DNA of 11,182 bases from Baffinella frigidus (taxonomy: Eukaryota > Cryptophyceae > Cryptomonadales > Baffinellaceae). The stretch is taken from NCBI GenBank assembly GCA_026770585.1, contig MU646313.1:479010-490191 (forward strand), in the 5' to 3' direction. The translations under genes and the position numbers were made by a program. Positions within the stretch are counted from its first letter, which is position 1, and each line of letters starts with the position of its first letter. The notes below the pieces were generated by a model that was given only the letters and a program-made list of their open reading frames with translations, had not been told where the DNA came from and did not search any database. Positions 6,066 to 11,182 of the stretch are shown piece by piece.

Positions 6066-6300
6066 TGGTTTAGGGTTTGGGGTTGGGGGTTGGGGGTTGG
6101 GGGTTTGGGGTTTGGGGTTTGGGGTTTGGGGTTTGGTGTTTGGTTTTTGGTTTTTGGTTTTTGGTTTTTGGTTTTTGGTGTTTGGTGTTTGGTGTTTGGT
6201 GTTTGGTGTTTAGTGTTTGGTGTTTGGGGTTTAGTGTTTGGTGTTTGGGGTTTGGTGTTTGGGGTTTGGTGTTTGGTGTTTGGTGTTTGGGGTTTCGGGT
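6066..6300 (+). repeat. Telomere-variant array: TTTGGGG, then TTTTTGG, then TTTGGTG
   Basis: Successive sub-blocks are nearly uniform: TTTGGGG and relatives (about 6075-6135), a run of TTTTTGG units (about 6140-6178), then TTTGGTG mixed with TTTGGGG and TTTAGTG to about 6295. Open frames of 71-105 codons in all three phases are artefacts of the 7-bp period. G-rich strand on +. Confidence 0.92.
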
Positions 6301-6592
6301 GCTGGTGGGGTCGTCGAGGGGCCGGTTTCGGGTTTAGGGGTTTCGGGTTACGGGGTTTCGTGTTTCGTGTTTCGGGGTTTCGGGTTTAGGAGTTTCGGGT
6401 TTCGGATTTCGGGTGTCGGGCATCGTGTTTCGTGTTTCGTGTTTCGTGTTTCGTGTTTCATGTTTCGGGTTGCTGGTGGGGGTCGTTGAGGGGCACATGT
6501 CGGGTCTAGAGGTTTCGGGTTTCGGGTTTCGGGTTTCGGGTTTCGGGTTTCGGGTTTCGGGTTTCGGGTTTCGGGTTTCGGGGTTTCGGGTT
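6300..6592 (+). repeat. TTTCGGG/TTTCGTG array with a repeated GCTGGTGGGG spacer
   Basis: A spacer of the type TGCTGGTGGGGTCGTCGAGG appears at about 6299-6321 and again (GTTGCTGGTGGGGGTCGTTG) at about 6469-6492, each followed by TTTCGGG-type repeats. This suggests a higher-order unit of about 170 bp. After the second spacer comes the most regular stretch: ten perfect TTTCGGG units at 6513-6582. The minus-strand frame of 88 codons here (Asn-Pro-Glu-Thr-Arg periodicity) is the same repeat read backwards. Confidence 0.9.
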
Positions 6593-6599
6593 GGACCCA

Positions 6600-6845
6600 T
6601 GGATGTCGTCCTTGCGCATCGATCCCGACTGGTCCACCACCAGAACCTGTCTTGGAGTTGAGAGTTTAGGGTTCATACCTGTACCTATCCCTTAAGTGAC
6701 CAGGGCCCTACCGTAGGGCGTATACGCCTACTGGTCCCTACTGTAGGGCGTATGAGCCTAAGGCAAGTTAGGGCTATTCATCGCGATCCCGACTGGTCCA
6801 CCACCAGAACCTATCTTGGGGTTTAGAGGTTAGGGGTTTCGGGGA
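6600..6845 (+). repeat. Repeat family E with a truncated family P copy
   Basis: GATCCCGACTGGTCCACCAC plus CAGAACCT occurs at about 6620, 6785 and (CACCCCCAG variant) 7050. Each is followed by CTTGG and a patch of GTTTAG-like telomeric sequence. Between the first two is TATCCCTTAAGTGACCAG (6686-6703), the tip of family P, followed by two CTACYGTAGGGCGTAT boxes. The right tip is only partial (CTGGTCCCT near 6731). No gene seen. Confidence 0.7.
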
Positions 6846-6852
6846 CCGGACA

Positions 6853-7000
6853 CATTGGGTCCTTCCCTGTGCCCACACCTATGCCTATGCATTGGGCCCT
6901 TCCATGTGCCCACACCTAGGCCCATGCATTGGGTCCTTCCCTTTCCCCACACCTATGCCTATGCAATGGGTCCTTCCCTGTGCCCGCACTTATGCCTATG
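6853..7000 (+). repeat. 37-bp tandem repeat, four copies
   Basis: Units start CATTGGGTCCTTCCCTGTGC and end CCTATG, at 6853, 6890, 6927 and 6964, with a few substitutions. 37 is not a multiple of three, so each unit is read in a new frame. That argues against the 105-codon frame that crosses them being a protein. Confidence 0.9.
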
Positions 7001-7112
7001 CCTATGCCCATACCTGTACATATACATATCAGGTTTCCTTGCGCATCGATCCCGACTGGTCCACCCCCAGAACCTGCCTTGGAGTTTAGAGGCTAGGGTT
7101 CATACCTGCACC
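6994..7112 (+). repeat. ATGCCTATGCC / TACATATACATAT box and third E copy
   Basis: CCTATGCCTATGCCCATACC then TGTACATATACATAT at about 6994-7028 forms a box seen again at about 7217-7259 and, in a hairpin setting, at about 8995-9029. It is followed by the third copy of repeat E (about 7040-7085) and a GGGTTCATACCTGCACC stretch that leads into P2. Confidence 0.65.
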
Positions 7113-7216
7113 TATCCCTCAAGTGACCAGTGGGCTCATACGCCCACCGGTAGGGCCCTAGGAACTGCCTAGGGCGAGTTAGGGCGATTAATCGCCCGTC
7201 CGCCACTTAAGGGATA
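7113..7216. mobile_element. Inverted-repeat element, family P, copy P2
   Basis: TATCCCTCAAGTG at 7113-7125 pairs with CACTTAAGGGATA at 7204-7216 (12 of 13). The length, 104 bp, matches P1. The centre contains the perfect 16-bp palindrome GGGCGATTAATCGCCC at 7182-7197, absent from P1. The inner sequence differs from P1 while the tips and size are kept. Confidence 0.65.
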
Positions 7217-7336
7217 CCTATGCCTATGCCTATGCCGATACCTATACATATACATATTAGGTTGAGGGTTCATAGAGGTTAGGGGTTTCGGGGACCGTAA
7301 AACCAGCTGCAAATTACACTTCAAAATTACCCCTTT
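7217..7336 (+). other. ATGCC box copy, GGGTTCATAGAGG box, then unassigned spacer
   Basis: The box CCTATGCCTATGCC / ACATATACATATTAGG (about 7217-7259) is followed by GGGTTCATAGAGGTTAGGGG, present again near 9035-9055. About 7300-7336 shows nothing assignable. Confidence 0.5.
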
Positions 7337-7497
7337 TCACACAGCGGGCTACGAAGAGATTTTCGGCCCATATCGGGCCACCTTTCCGTTACCTTATCCG
7401 TAGGAACCCCCCTATGTCCCTACGGGTTGCCTACCGTAGGGTCCTAGGGTTTATCGCTCAGGGATTATTCGAAATCCCTTCGAAGTCCGCTGTGTGG
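7337..7497. mobile_element. Inverted-repeat element, family B, copy B2 (inverted)
   Basis: 161 bp, the same length as B1 but in the other orientation. The right end CTTCGAAGTCCGCTGTGTGG is the exact complement of the B1 left end, and the left end CACACAGCGGGCTACGAAGA matches the B1 right end. The interior, read on the minus strand, gives ACCCTACGGTAGGCAACCCG and TAGGGACATAGG, the form also found in the half-copies at 7851 and 8251. Confidence 0.82.
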
Positions 7498-7850
7498 TTT
7501 GGCATCATCTAGCTGACAACAACTTTCTGAAATAGCTTCGAGTGGTGTCGCGTCCTCCGTCACGGGCAGAAGGTCTTATTTCGCCACACGCGAAATGTGT
7601 CCCTCTGGGATCAGACAGTGTGCGCCTAGCCTTAAGGGGAGCCTGTCGCCTCCTCAGGCACGAGCAAAATGTCCGCCGAAAACAGCCCCCTTTCTGGAAT
7701 CGAGCGGTGTCTTGCCCACCACGGCTTCAAACCAAAACCGGGTGACACAACTCGGGCTCTCAGCGCCCGAAATTCCCTTGGTAGCCCTCTGTGTGTCTTG
7801 GGGGTGGACAGGACCGTGTGCACCCCGCCCTGCAAAGTCGCGTCCTCTGC

Positions 7851-7990
7851 CCGTAGGACCCTACGGTAGGACCCTACGGTAGGCAACCCGTAGGGACATA
7901 GGGGGTGTTCCTAAGGATAAGGTAACGAAAACTCGGGCTCTCAGCGCCCAAACTTCCCTTCGTAGCCCTCTGTGTGTCTTGGGGGTGGAC
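7851..7990 (+). repeat. Near-identical 140-bp duplicate, first copy (second at 8251-8390)
   Basis: From CCCGTAGGACCCTACGGTAG through AACTTCCCTTCGTAGCCC to the next anchor, this segment equals the one exactly 400 bp downstream apart from about one base. It consists of a tandem ACCCTACGGTAGG doublet plus the right half of family B ending …CCCTCTGTGTG. The identity far exceeds that among the anchors, so the duplication is recent or has been homogenised. Confidence 0.85.
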
Positions 7991-8044
7991 AGGACCGTGT
8001 GCTCCCCGCCCTGATAAGTCGCGTCCTCTTTCCCGGGCGGAAGT

Positions 8045-8200
8045 GGACCTCACACGGAATCAGATTCAACACGAATAACCTTGTTGCTATCTTGCGGGTG
8101 TGGTATGTGCTTTTTAAAGCTATGACGAGGCTAAGATAGCACCTTCCACCCTTGAGATAGCAAAACGTATTTTTTTGGAATCAGATTTCGTGTGAGATCC
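8045..8200. mobile_element. Inverted-repeat element N
   Basis: GGACCTCACACGGAATCAGA at the left pairs with the right end (read in reverse, GGATCTCACACGAAATCTGA). The match continues with one small indel to TTGCTATCT and further, giving arms of roughly 60 bp in a 156-bp unit. GGCTAAGATAGC inside resembles element M. It sits in the one anchor interval of the satellite that is about 40 bp longer than its neighbours. Confidence 0.75.
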
Positions 8201-8250
8201 CTCCGGGACTTGACCGTGTGCGCCCCGCCCTGAGAAGTCGCGTCCTCTGC

Positions 8251-8390
8251 CCGTAGGACCCTACGGTAGGACCCTACGGTAGGCAACCCGTAGGGACATA
8301 GGGGGTGTTCCTAAGGATAAGGTAACGAAAACTCGGGCTCTCAGCGCCCAAACTTCCCTTCGTAGCCCTCTGTGTGTCTTTGGGGTGGAC
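8251..8390 (+). repeat. Near-identical 140-bp duplicate, second copy
   Basis: Copy of 7851-7990 at an offset of exactly 400 bp. It lies between anchors 3 and 4 of the satellite and ends in GTGTGTCTTTGGGGTGG, where the first copy has CTTGGGGG. Confidence 0.85.
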
Positions 8391-8442
8391 AGGACCGTAT
8401 GCACCCCGCCCTGCAAAGTCGCGTCCTCTGCGACGGGTAAAA

Positions 8443-8574
8443 GAAGCACGTTTTAAAAAGCCAGGTCCAGATTCTGAACCTGGCTTTTTCGTTTTAAAAG
8501 TCCATTTCCTCCACGATTCAGGGGAACGTTTTTTAAACCCATTAAATTTGTGTCGCGTCCTCGCTCGGCAGCGG
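8443..8574 (+). repeat. Repeat V, copy V2, with a terminator-like hairpin
   Basis: GAAGCACGTTTT, then the stem AAAAAGCCAGGT…ACCTGGCTTTTT (8455-8470 with 8474-8489, one mismatch, 3-base loop), then TTTTAAAAGTCC, GATTCAGGGG and GTCGCGTCCTCGCTCGGCAG. Flanks match V1 (2029-2163); the stem sequence does not. The stem followed by T looks like a bacterial intrinsic terminator, but nothing else here is bacterial and the left side is equally A-rich, so I do not call it one. Confidence 0.78.
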
Positions 8575-8824
8575 ATAGGGACACGACCGTGTGCGCCCCG
8601 CCCTGGGAAGTCGCGTCCTCTGCCACGGGCAAAACGTCCCCCTCACCTTAAAATACCCTCTTTTCGCCTTGAGGGGAGCCTGTCACGTCCTCAAGGTCCT
8701 CCGAAAACAGAGCCCTTTCTGGAATCGAGCGTCCACCATCACGGGCGCAAGTGTTTCCCTCTGGGACTAGACAGGGGACACGACCGTGTGCGCCCCGCCC
8801 TGGGAATTCGCCTCCTCTGCGACG

Positions 8825-9140
8825 GGCACAAGGTCCTCAGCCTCGTCCATGCGCCATGAGGTGATCTCGTGCCGGCACGTCTCTGCCGAGAGGGGGGAGG
8901 GAGGTTGGTAAATTATTGACAAACAACCAGCGTCAGATCCGAATCGTGTCAGCTAGTGAGAGACCCGGTATATGTATAGGTACAGGTATGACGCCTATGC
9001 CTATGCCTATACCTACACATATACATATTTTTAGGGTTCATAGAGGGTAGGGGTTCTATGAACCCTAAGCTCTACAGCTGATGCAGAGAAAGGTCCTCTG
9101 CTCCGTCCATGCGCCAGAATGTTATCTCGTGCCGGCATGT
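8825..9140 (+). repeat. Family C repeats (AAAGGTCCTCTGC…CGTCCATGCGCC) and an ATGCC hairpin
   Basis: AAGGTCCTC, then CGTCCATGCGCCATGAGGTG, ATCTCGTGCCGGCACGTCTC occurs at about 8830-8885 and, diverged, at 9088-9142. The first copy continues into AGAGGGGGGAGGGAGGTTGG, also seen at 9258-9285. Between them, about 8969-9029, ATATGTATAGGTACAGGTAT pairs imperfectly with CCTATACCTACACATATACA, making a loose hairpin around CCTATGCCTATG. No gene seen. Confidence 0.65.
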
Positions 9141-9173
9141 CTTTGTTTGGAGGTTGGGGTTGAGGGTTCCGAG

Positions 9174-9486
9174 CGTCTGGTTTTAGGGCTCAGGTTCAGC
9201 CTGGCCTCACAGATGAGACGCCTTTCAAAACCGACCTCGTGTCGCTGCGTCTCTGCCCAGAGGGGGGAGAGAGATTGGTAACTTATTGCCAAAGAACCAG
9301 CGTAAGCGCCGCACATGCCTTCCGCATTGCGCTGCATACTTTACCCCGTGTCGGCCGCTCATACGAGCTTTTTCCGGATGGATTCTATCTCCACCTCCTA
9401 CAGAGGGGGGACGCGTTAGAAAGAGCGTGTTTCGAAAGGCGTATGATCTGCGAGGCCAGGCTAAACCTAAACCCTGAAATCAGACG
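9174..9486. mobile_element. Large inverted-repeat element U, 58-bp arms
   Basis: 9174-9231 matches the reverse complement of 9429-9486 at 49 of 58 positions (both arms contain AGCCTGGCCTC and ACGCCTTTC). Both arms include telomere-like TTTAGGG or its complement, so on + the right arm shows CTAAACCTAAACCCTG. At 313 bp it is the longest unit here. The interior carries a family C fragment (TCTGCCCAGAGGGGGGAGAG). An open frame at 9239-9541 runs through the spacer and the right arm with no recognisable product. Confidence 0.75.
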
Positions 9487-9532
9487 CTTTGCACACGGAG
9501 TGTTTTGTCAAGCGTGTGATGCAAGGTTGTAC

Positions 9533-9673
9533 ACCACGTAGCAGCGGCCGAGTTCCCCCCCCCTTGGATATCCGGGGGAAATGCGGTTAGGATCCAACGC
9601 AAATGGATAAGATTCCAGTACAAATAGTTTAGATGGACTGTATCCGTGAAGCCCCCGGAGGCCGCTAAGTGGT
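9533..9673. mobile_element. Inverted-repeat element, family F, copy F2 (inverted)
   Basis: 141 bp. On the minus strand it reads ACCACTTAGCGGCCTCCGGG, GGCTTCACGGATACAGTCC, CATCTAAACTATTTGTACTG, GAATCTTATCCATTTGCG and finishes at …GCTACGTGGT, the same order as F1. The tips are less well matched than in F1 (ACCACGTAGCAGCGGCC against ACCACTTAGCGGCC). It has a long C-run in the same relative place. Confidence 0.78.
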
Positions 9674-9695
9674 GATGAGAAAGGTCCTCTGCTTC

Positions 9696-9821
9696 CCACG
9701 CCAGCGAGCTCGAGGGAAACCGATGCCTTATCCACGTCAGATCTGACGTCGTTGACTTAAGTATTCAAAGAATTTCCGCTGAGAGATGTCAAAAGTGGAT
9801 GTTTCGAGCCCTCTGGCGTGG
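9696..9821. mobile_element. Inverted-repeat element S inside family C sequence
   Basis: CCACGCCAGCGAGCTCGA at 9696-9713 pairs with 9804-9821 at 16 of 18 positions; 126 bp in all. The perfect palindrome ACGTCAGATCTGACGT lies at 9734-9749. Both sides carry GAAAGGTCCTCTG (about 9679-9690 and 9826-9838), the start of repeat C, as if S entered that repeat. Confidence 0.7.
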
Positions 9822-9986
9822 TCGTGAAAGGTCCTCTGAGAAAGGTCCTCTGCGTCGTCCATGCGCGAAAATGACCACACACACCCCTTCACTTGTACCG
9901 GAACCCCTGTTTTAAAATCGTCACATTTGTAGCCTCGAGTGCGTCGTCCATGCACCACGAGGCGATCTCGTGCCGCTGCGTGTCTG
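9822..9986 (+). repeat. Family C repeats, further copies
   Basis: AAAGGTCCTCTG occurs twice in tandem (about 9827 and 9841), then GCGTCGTCCATGCGCG. A second copy from 9940 reads GCGTCGTCCATGCACCACGA and ATCTCGTGCCGCTGCGTGTC, then runs straight into telomere-like sequence. No gene seen. Confidence 0.65.
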
Positions 9987-10070
9987 TTTGGGGGTTAGGG
10001 GTTGGGGCTGAGGAATTAGGGTTTAGGGTTTGGGGGTCAGTGTTTAGGGTTTAGGGGTGCGGGGTTTGTT
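9987..10070 (+). repeat. Degenerate telomere-like patch
   Basis: GTTTGGGGGTTAGGGGTTGG, TTAGGGTTTAGGGTTTGGGG and TTTAGGGTTTAGGGG units with the G-rich strand on +. It adjoins a copy of family C, as the TTGGGGTTGAGGG patch near 9152 also does. Confidence 0.8.
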
Positions 10071-10116
10071 AAGCGGGCGTTTGTAGCGTACCGTCGGTGA
10101 TAAAAGTGCTAAGGAA

Positions 10117-10315
10117 ACCTGGGCGGGACGGGTCCAAGCGCTGGTGCGTCGTTTTCAAGGGCGTCACCTTCATCACTGACGGTACTCATCGGGGCCCTTC
10201 ATAGATTATATCTCAGAAACTGTCCATCTAAACAATTTCTGGTACAAATCGAAGAGGTTTAAAACTCTAAATGTACATAATGGCTCCAAGCGCTGGCGCG
10301 TCATTTTCAAGGGCG
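10117..10315. repeat. Left arm of a large inverted duplication: module H – half G – module H
   Basis: Order: CCTGGGCGGGACGGGTCCAA, AGCGCTGGTGCGTCGTTTTC, GGCGTCACCTTCATCACTGA (module H). Then from 10186 the left two-thirds of family G (TCATCGGGGCCC…ATGGCTCCA). Then H again from about 10287. G3 is cut exactly at GGCTCCA and continued by AGCGCTGGCGCG. The same joint occurs in the right arm, so both arms descend from one composite. Confidence 0.8.
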
Positions 10316-10360
10316 GCATTTCCCGCCCAGGGTTCCTTGAAAATGACGCGCCCGCGCTTG
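10287..10360. repeat. Hairpin from two facing H cores
   Basis: 10287-10312 matches the reverse complement of 10335-10360 at 25 of 26 positions (CCTTGAAAATGACGCG at the inner side of the right arm). The loop itself can form a GGGCGG / CCGCCC stem (10311-10316 with 10323-10328). It marks the inner boundary of the left arm. Confidence 0.85.
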
Positions 10361-10365
10361 ACCCT

Positions 10366-10575
10366 ACATCCCACCCCCCTCCCCCACCCCCACCCTCTTC
10401 CCCAAACCCAACACTGTACACCGCGAACCCCAACCCCTGCATCCTGTACACCAAACACCCTGTACACCAACACCCTGTACACCAACACCCTGTACACCAA
10501 ACACCCTGCACCCCAAACACCCTGTACACCAAACACCCTGTACATCAAACACCCCACCCTGTACACCAAACACTA
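10366..10575 (-). repeat. Telomere-like and 15/16-bp G-rich repeats in reversed orientation
   Basis: On + this is C-rich. 10366-10437 reads on minus as GTTGGGTTTGGGG, TTGGGGTTCG and GGGTGGGGG. 10438-10573 is a minisatellite with units of 15 or 16 bp, CACCCTGTACACCAA(A), in about nine copies. It is the only long G-rich array with its G strand on minus, and it lies between the two inverted arms. The long frames crossing it on both strands translate the repeat. Confidence 0.88.
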
Positions 10576-10587
10576 CACCCGTGGCAA

Positions 10588-10847
10588 GCGTACCGCCAGT
10601 GATGAAAGCGACGCCCTTGAAAATGACGCGCCAGCGCTTGGAGCCATTGCGTACCTTAAGAGTTTTAAACCTCTTCGATTTAACCCTCTTCGATTTGTAC
10701 CATTAAGAGTTTTAAACCTCTTCGATTTGTTAGATGGACAGTTTCTGAGATATGATCTATGCAGGGCCCCGATGAGCACCGTCGGTGATGAAGGTGACGC
10801 CCTTGAAAATGACGCGCCAGCGCTTGGCCCCGTCCCGCCCAGGGTTC
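10588..10847. repeat. Right arm of the large inverted duplication
   Basis: Read on the minus strand it repeats the left arm: H (10801-10847), half G4 (about 10640-10775, with CTCATCGGGGCCCTGCATAG and the core GTCCATCTAACAAAT), H again (10588-10640). An extra internal duplication of AAGAGTTTTAAACCTCTTCG (about 10658 and 10705) makes this arm longer than the left by roughly 50 bp. The 201-codon plus-strand frame starting at 10271 runs through left H, the minisatellite and this arm, so I do not accept it as a gene. Confidence 0.8.
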
Positions 10848-11168
10848 GCCAGCTCCTGCACGACCCAACTTTTTAGCCAAAAACTTTTTGCTGCCCCATT
10901 TCTTTGCTTTACAATTCGGTGCACATTGAAATAAACCAGCGCTTGGCCCCGTCTTGCCCGGGGTTTGCTTCTGCGAAACCCAACTTTTTTGCTTCACGGT
11001 TCGCTCAGGCTTGCTTTGTTGCTGAATCAACCGCTCTATGTCTTTGCTTTACCATTCGTTTTACGTTCAAATAGGTGAGATTGAGCGAGACTCCTTTGAA
11101 AATGACGCGCCAGCGCTTCATCTCGTCCCGCCCAGGGTTCGCCAGCTCCTGTGCAAGACCTTTTTAGC
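10848..11168 (+). repeat. Further module H copies and spacer to the window end
   Basis: The H core CCAGCGCTTGGCCCCGTC followed by TTGCCCGGGGTTTGC lies at about 10937-10969. Another copy, TTTGAAAATGACGCGCCAGC then GTCCCGCCCAGGGTTCGCCA and GCTCCTG, lies at 11094-11152. Between them, CAACTTTTTTGCTT and CTTTGCTTTACAATTCG / CTTTGCTTTACCATTCG boxes repeat (about 10902 and 11043). No gene seen. Confidence 0.7.
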
Positions 11169-11182
11169 CCCCCCCCCCCCCC
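11169..11182 (+). other. Terminal poly-C run
   Basis: The window ends in 14 consecutive C. Shorter C-runs (about 8-10) occur near 3561, 4456, 5499 and 9556. An uninterrupted homopolymer at the very end may be a real tract cut by the window or an assembly edge. Confidence 0.6.

Larger units (their letters stand above)
7545..8860 (+). repeat. Satellite-like array with a 44-bp GC-rich anchor in six copies
   Basis: An anchor of the type GACACGACCGTGTGCGCCCC plus GCCCTGGGAAGTCGCGTCCT occurs at 7807, 7988, 8207, 8388, 8580 and 8777, spaced 181, 219, 181, 192 and 197 bp. Between anchors lie family B right halves (twice), element N, repeat V2, and a block CCGAAAACAG…CCCTTTCTGGAATCGAGCG (about 7675-7707 and 8701-8730) with GGGGAGCCTGTC upstream. 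The open frames here, up to 161 codons, read the repeats and carry no domain I recognise. No gene supported. Confidence 0.75.

Noticed and set aside
6853-7000. CRISPR-like regular repeats
   Set aside because: The units are directly adjacent with no unique spacers between them, there are no cas genes, and the context is eukaryotic.
8455-8489. Perfect-looking intrinsic terminator hairpin
   Set aside because: The setting is eukaryotic repeat DNA with no upstream gene. Its counterpart V1 has a different stem, and the left arm is as A-rich as the right is T-rich, so it is symmetrical rather than a directional terminator.
8374-8859. 161-codon open frame on +
   Set aside because: It runs through three satellite anchors and repeat V2. 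The peptide repeats with the DNA repeats, and no family is recognisable. An intron-containing gene cannot be fully excluded, but nothing supports one.
9239-9541. 100-codon frame on +
   Set aside because: It lies in the spacer and right arm of element U, overlaps frames on both strands, and has no recognisable product.
10271-10876. Longest open frame, 201 codons on +
   Set aside because: It crosses a hairpin, a 15/16-bp minisatellite and an inverted repeat arm. Its middle is a Thr/Pro/Tyr-rich read-out of the tandem unit, and there is no domain. Frames of 69-108 codons on the opposite strand arise the same way.
1-11182. tRNA, 5S rRNA, U6 snRNA or spliced-leader genes
   Set aside because: I looked for a GGTTCGA-type B box with a matching cloverleaf, conserved 5S and U6 blocks, and the dinoflagellate spliced leader, and found none. 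A covariance-model search would be more sensitive.
1-11182. Assigning a species or genus
   Set aside because: TTTAGGG-type repeats occur in several unrelated groups, and the rRNA fragment is too short and too damaged to place by eye.

Overview
The window looks like a gene-poor, repeat-saturated piece of a eukaryotic nuclear chromosome, most likely subtelomeric. Blocks of (TTTAGGG)n and its variants TTTCGGG, TTTGGGG, TTTTGGG and TTTGGTG recur from end to end. TTTAGGG-type telomeres are known in many green algae and plants, alveolates and oomycetes. A microbial eukaryote such as an alga or another protist is my best guess, but nothing here fixes the species. I found no convincing protein-coding gene: the open frames read through 7-bp, 15/16-bp or 37-bp repeats or across the joints between repeats, and none shows a domain I recognise. 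The only recognisable gene relic is the broken 5' end of a large-subunit rRNA near 5.26-5.39 kb.

The space between telomere-like blocks is filled with short inverted-repeat (foldback or MITE-like) elements of about 100-310 bp. I can delimit about eighteen. They fall into families, several with more than one copy: A (119-256, 1181-1317), B (2881-3041, 7337-7497), F (3472-3611, 9533-9673, plus fragments), G (2670-2830, 3792-3940, plus two half copies near 10.2 and 10.7 kb) and P (4257-4361, 7113-7216). Seen once each are K, L, M, N, O, J, S, U and three hairpin or inverted-repeat units at 4.39, 4.96 and 5.42-5.77 kb. Five elements (L, F1, O, G2, J) lie end to end from 3347 to 4119 with gaps of 4, 4, 3 and 0 bp.

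Layout: 1-1180, telomere-like repeats mixed with family A and small motifs. 1181-2670, element K and a pair of long direct repeats. 2670-4450, the dense tract of inverted-repeat elements. 4540-5240, telomere-like repeats. 5261-5773, rRNA fragment followed by two adjacent inverted-repeat units. 5820-6060, AT-rich direct repeats. 6066-6592, a large block of telomere-variant repeats. 6600-7270, minisatellites. 7545-8860, a satellite-like array with a 44-bp anchor repeated six times. 8830-9985, dispersed family C repeats interrupted by elements U, F2 and S. 10117-10847, a large inverted duplication whose spacer holds the only long telomere-like block in the opposite orientation. The last bases are a poly-C run.

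No genes work together here. The elements are small, encode no transposase in this window, and if mobile must have relied on proteins encoded elsewhere. All calls rest on reading and hand alignment of the sequence; no database or folding program was used.
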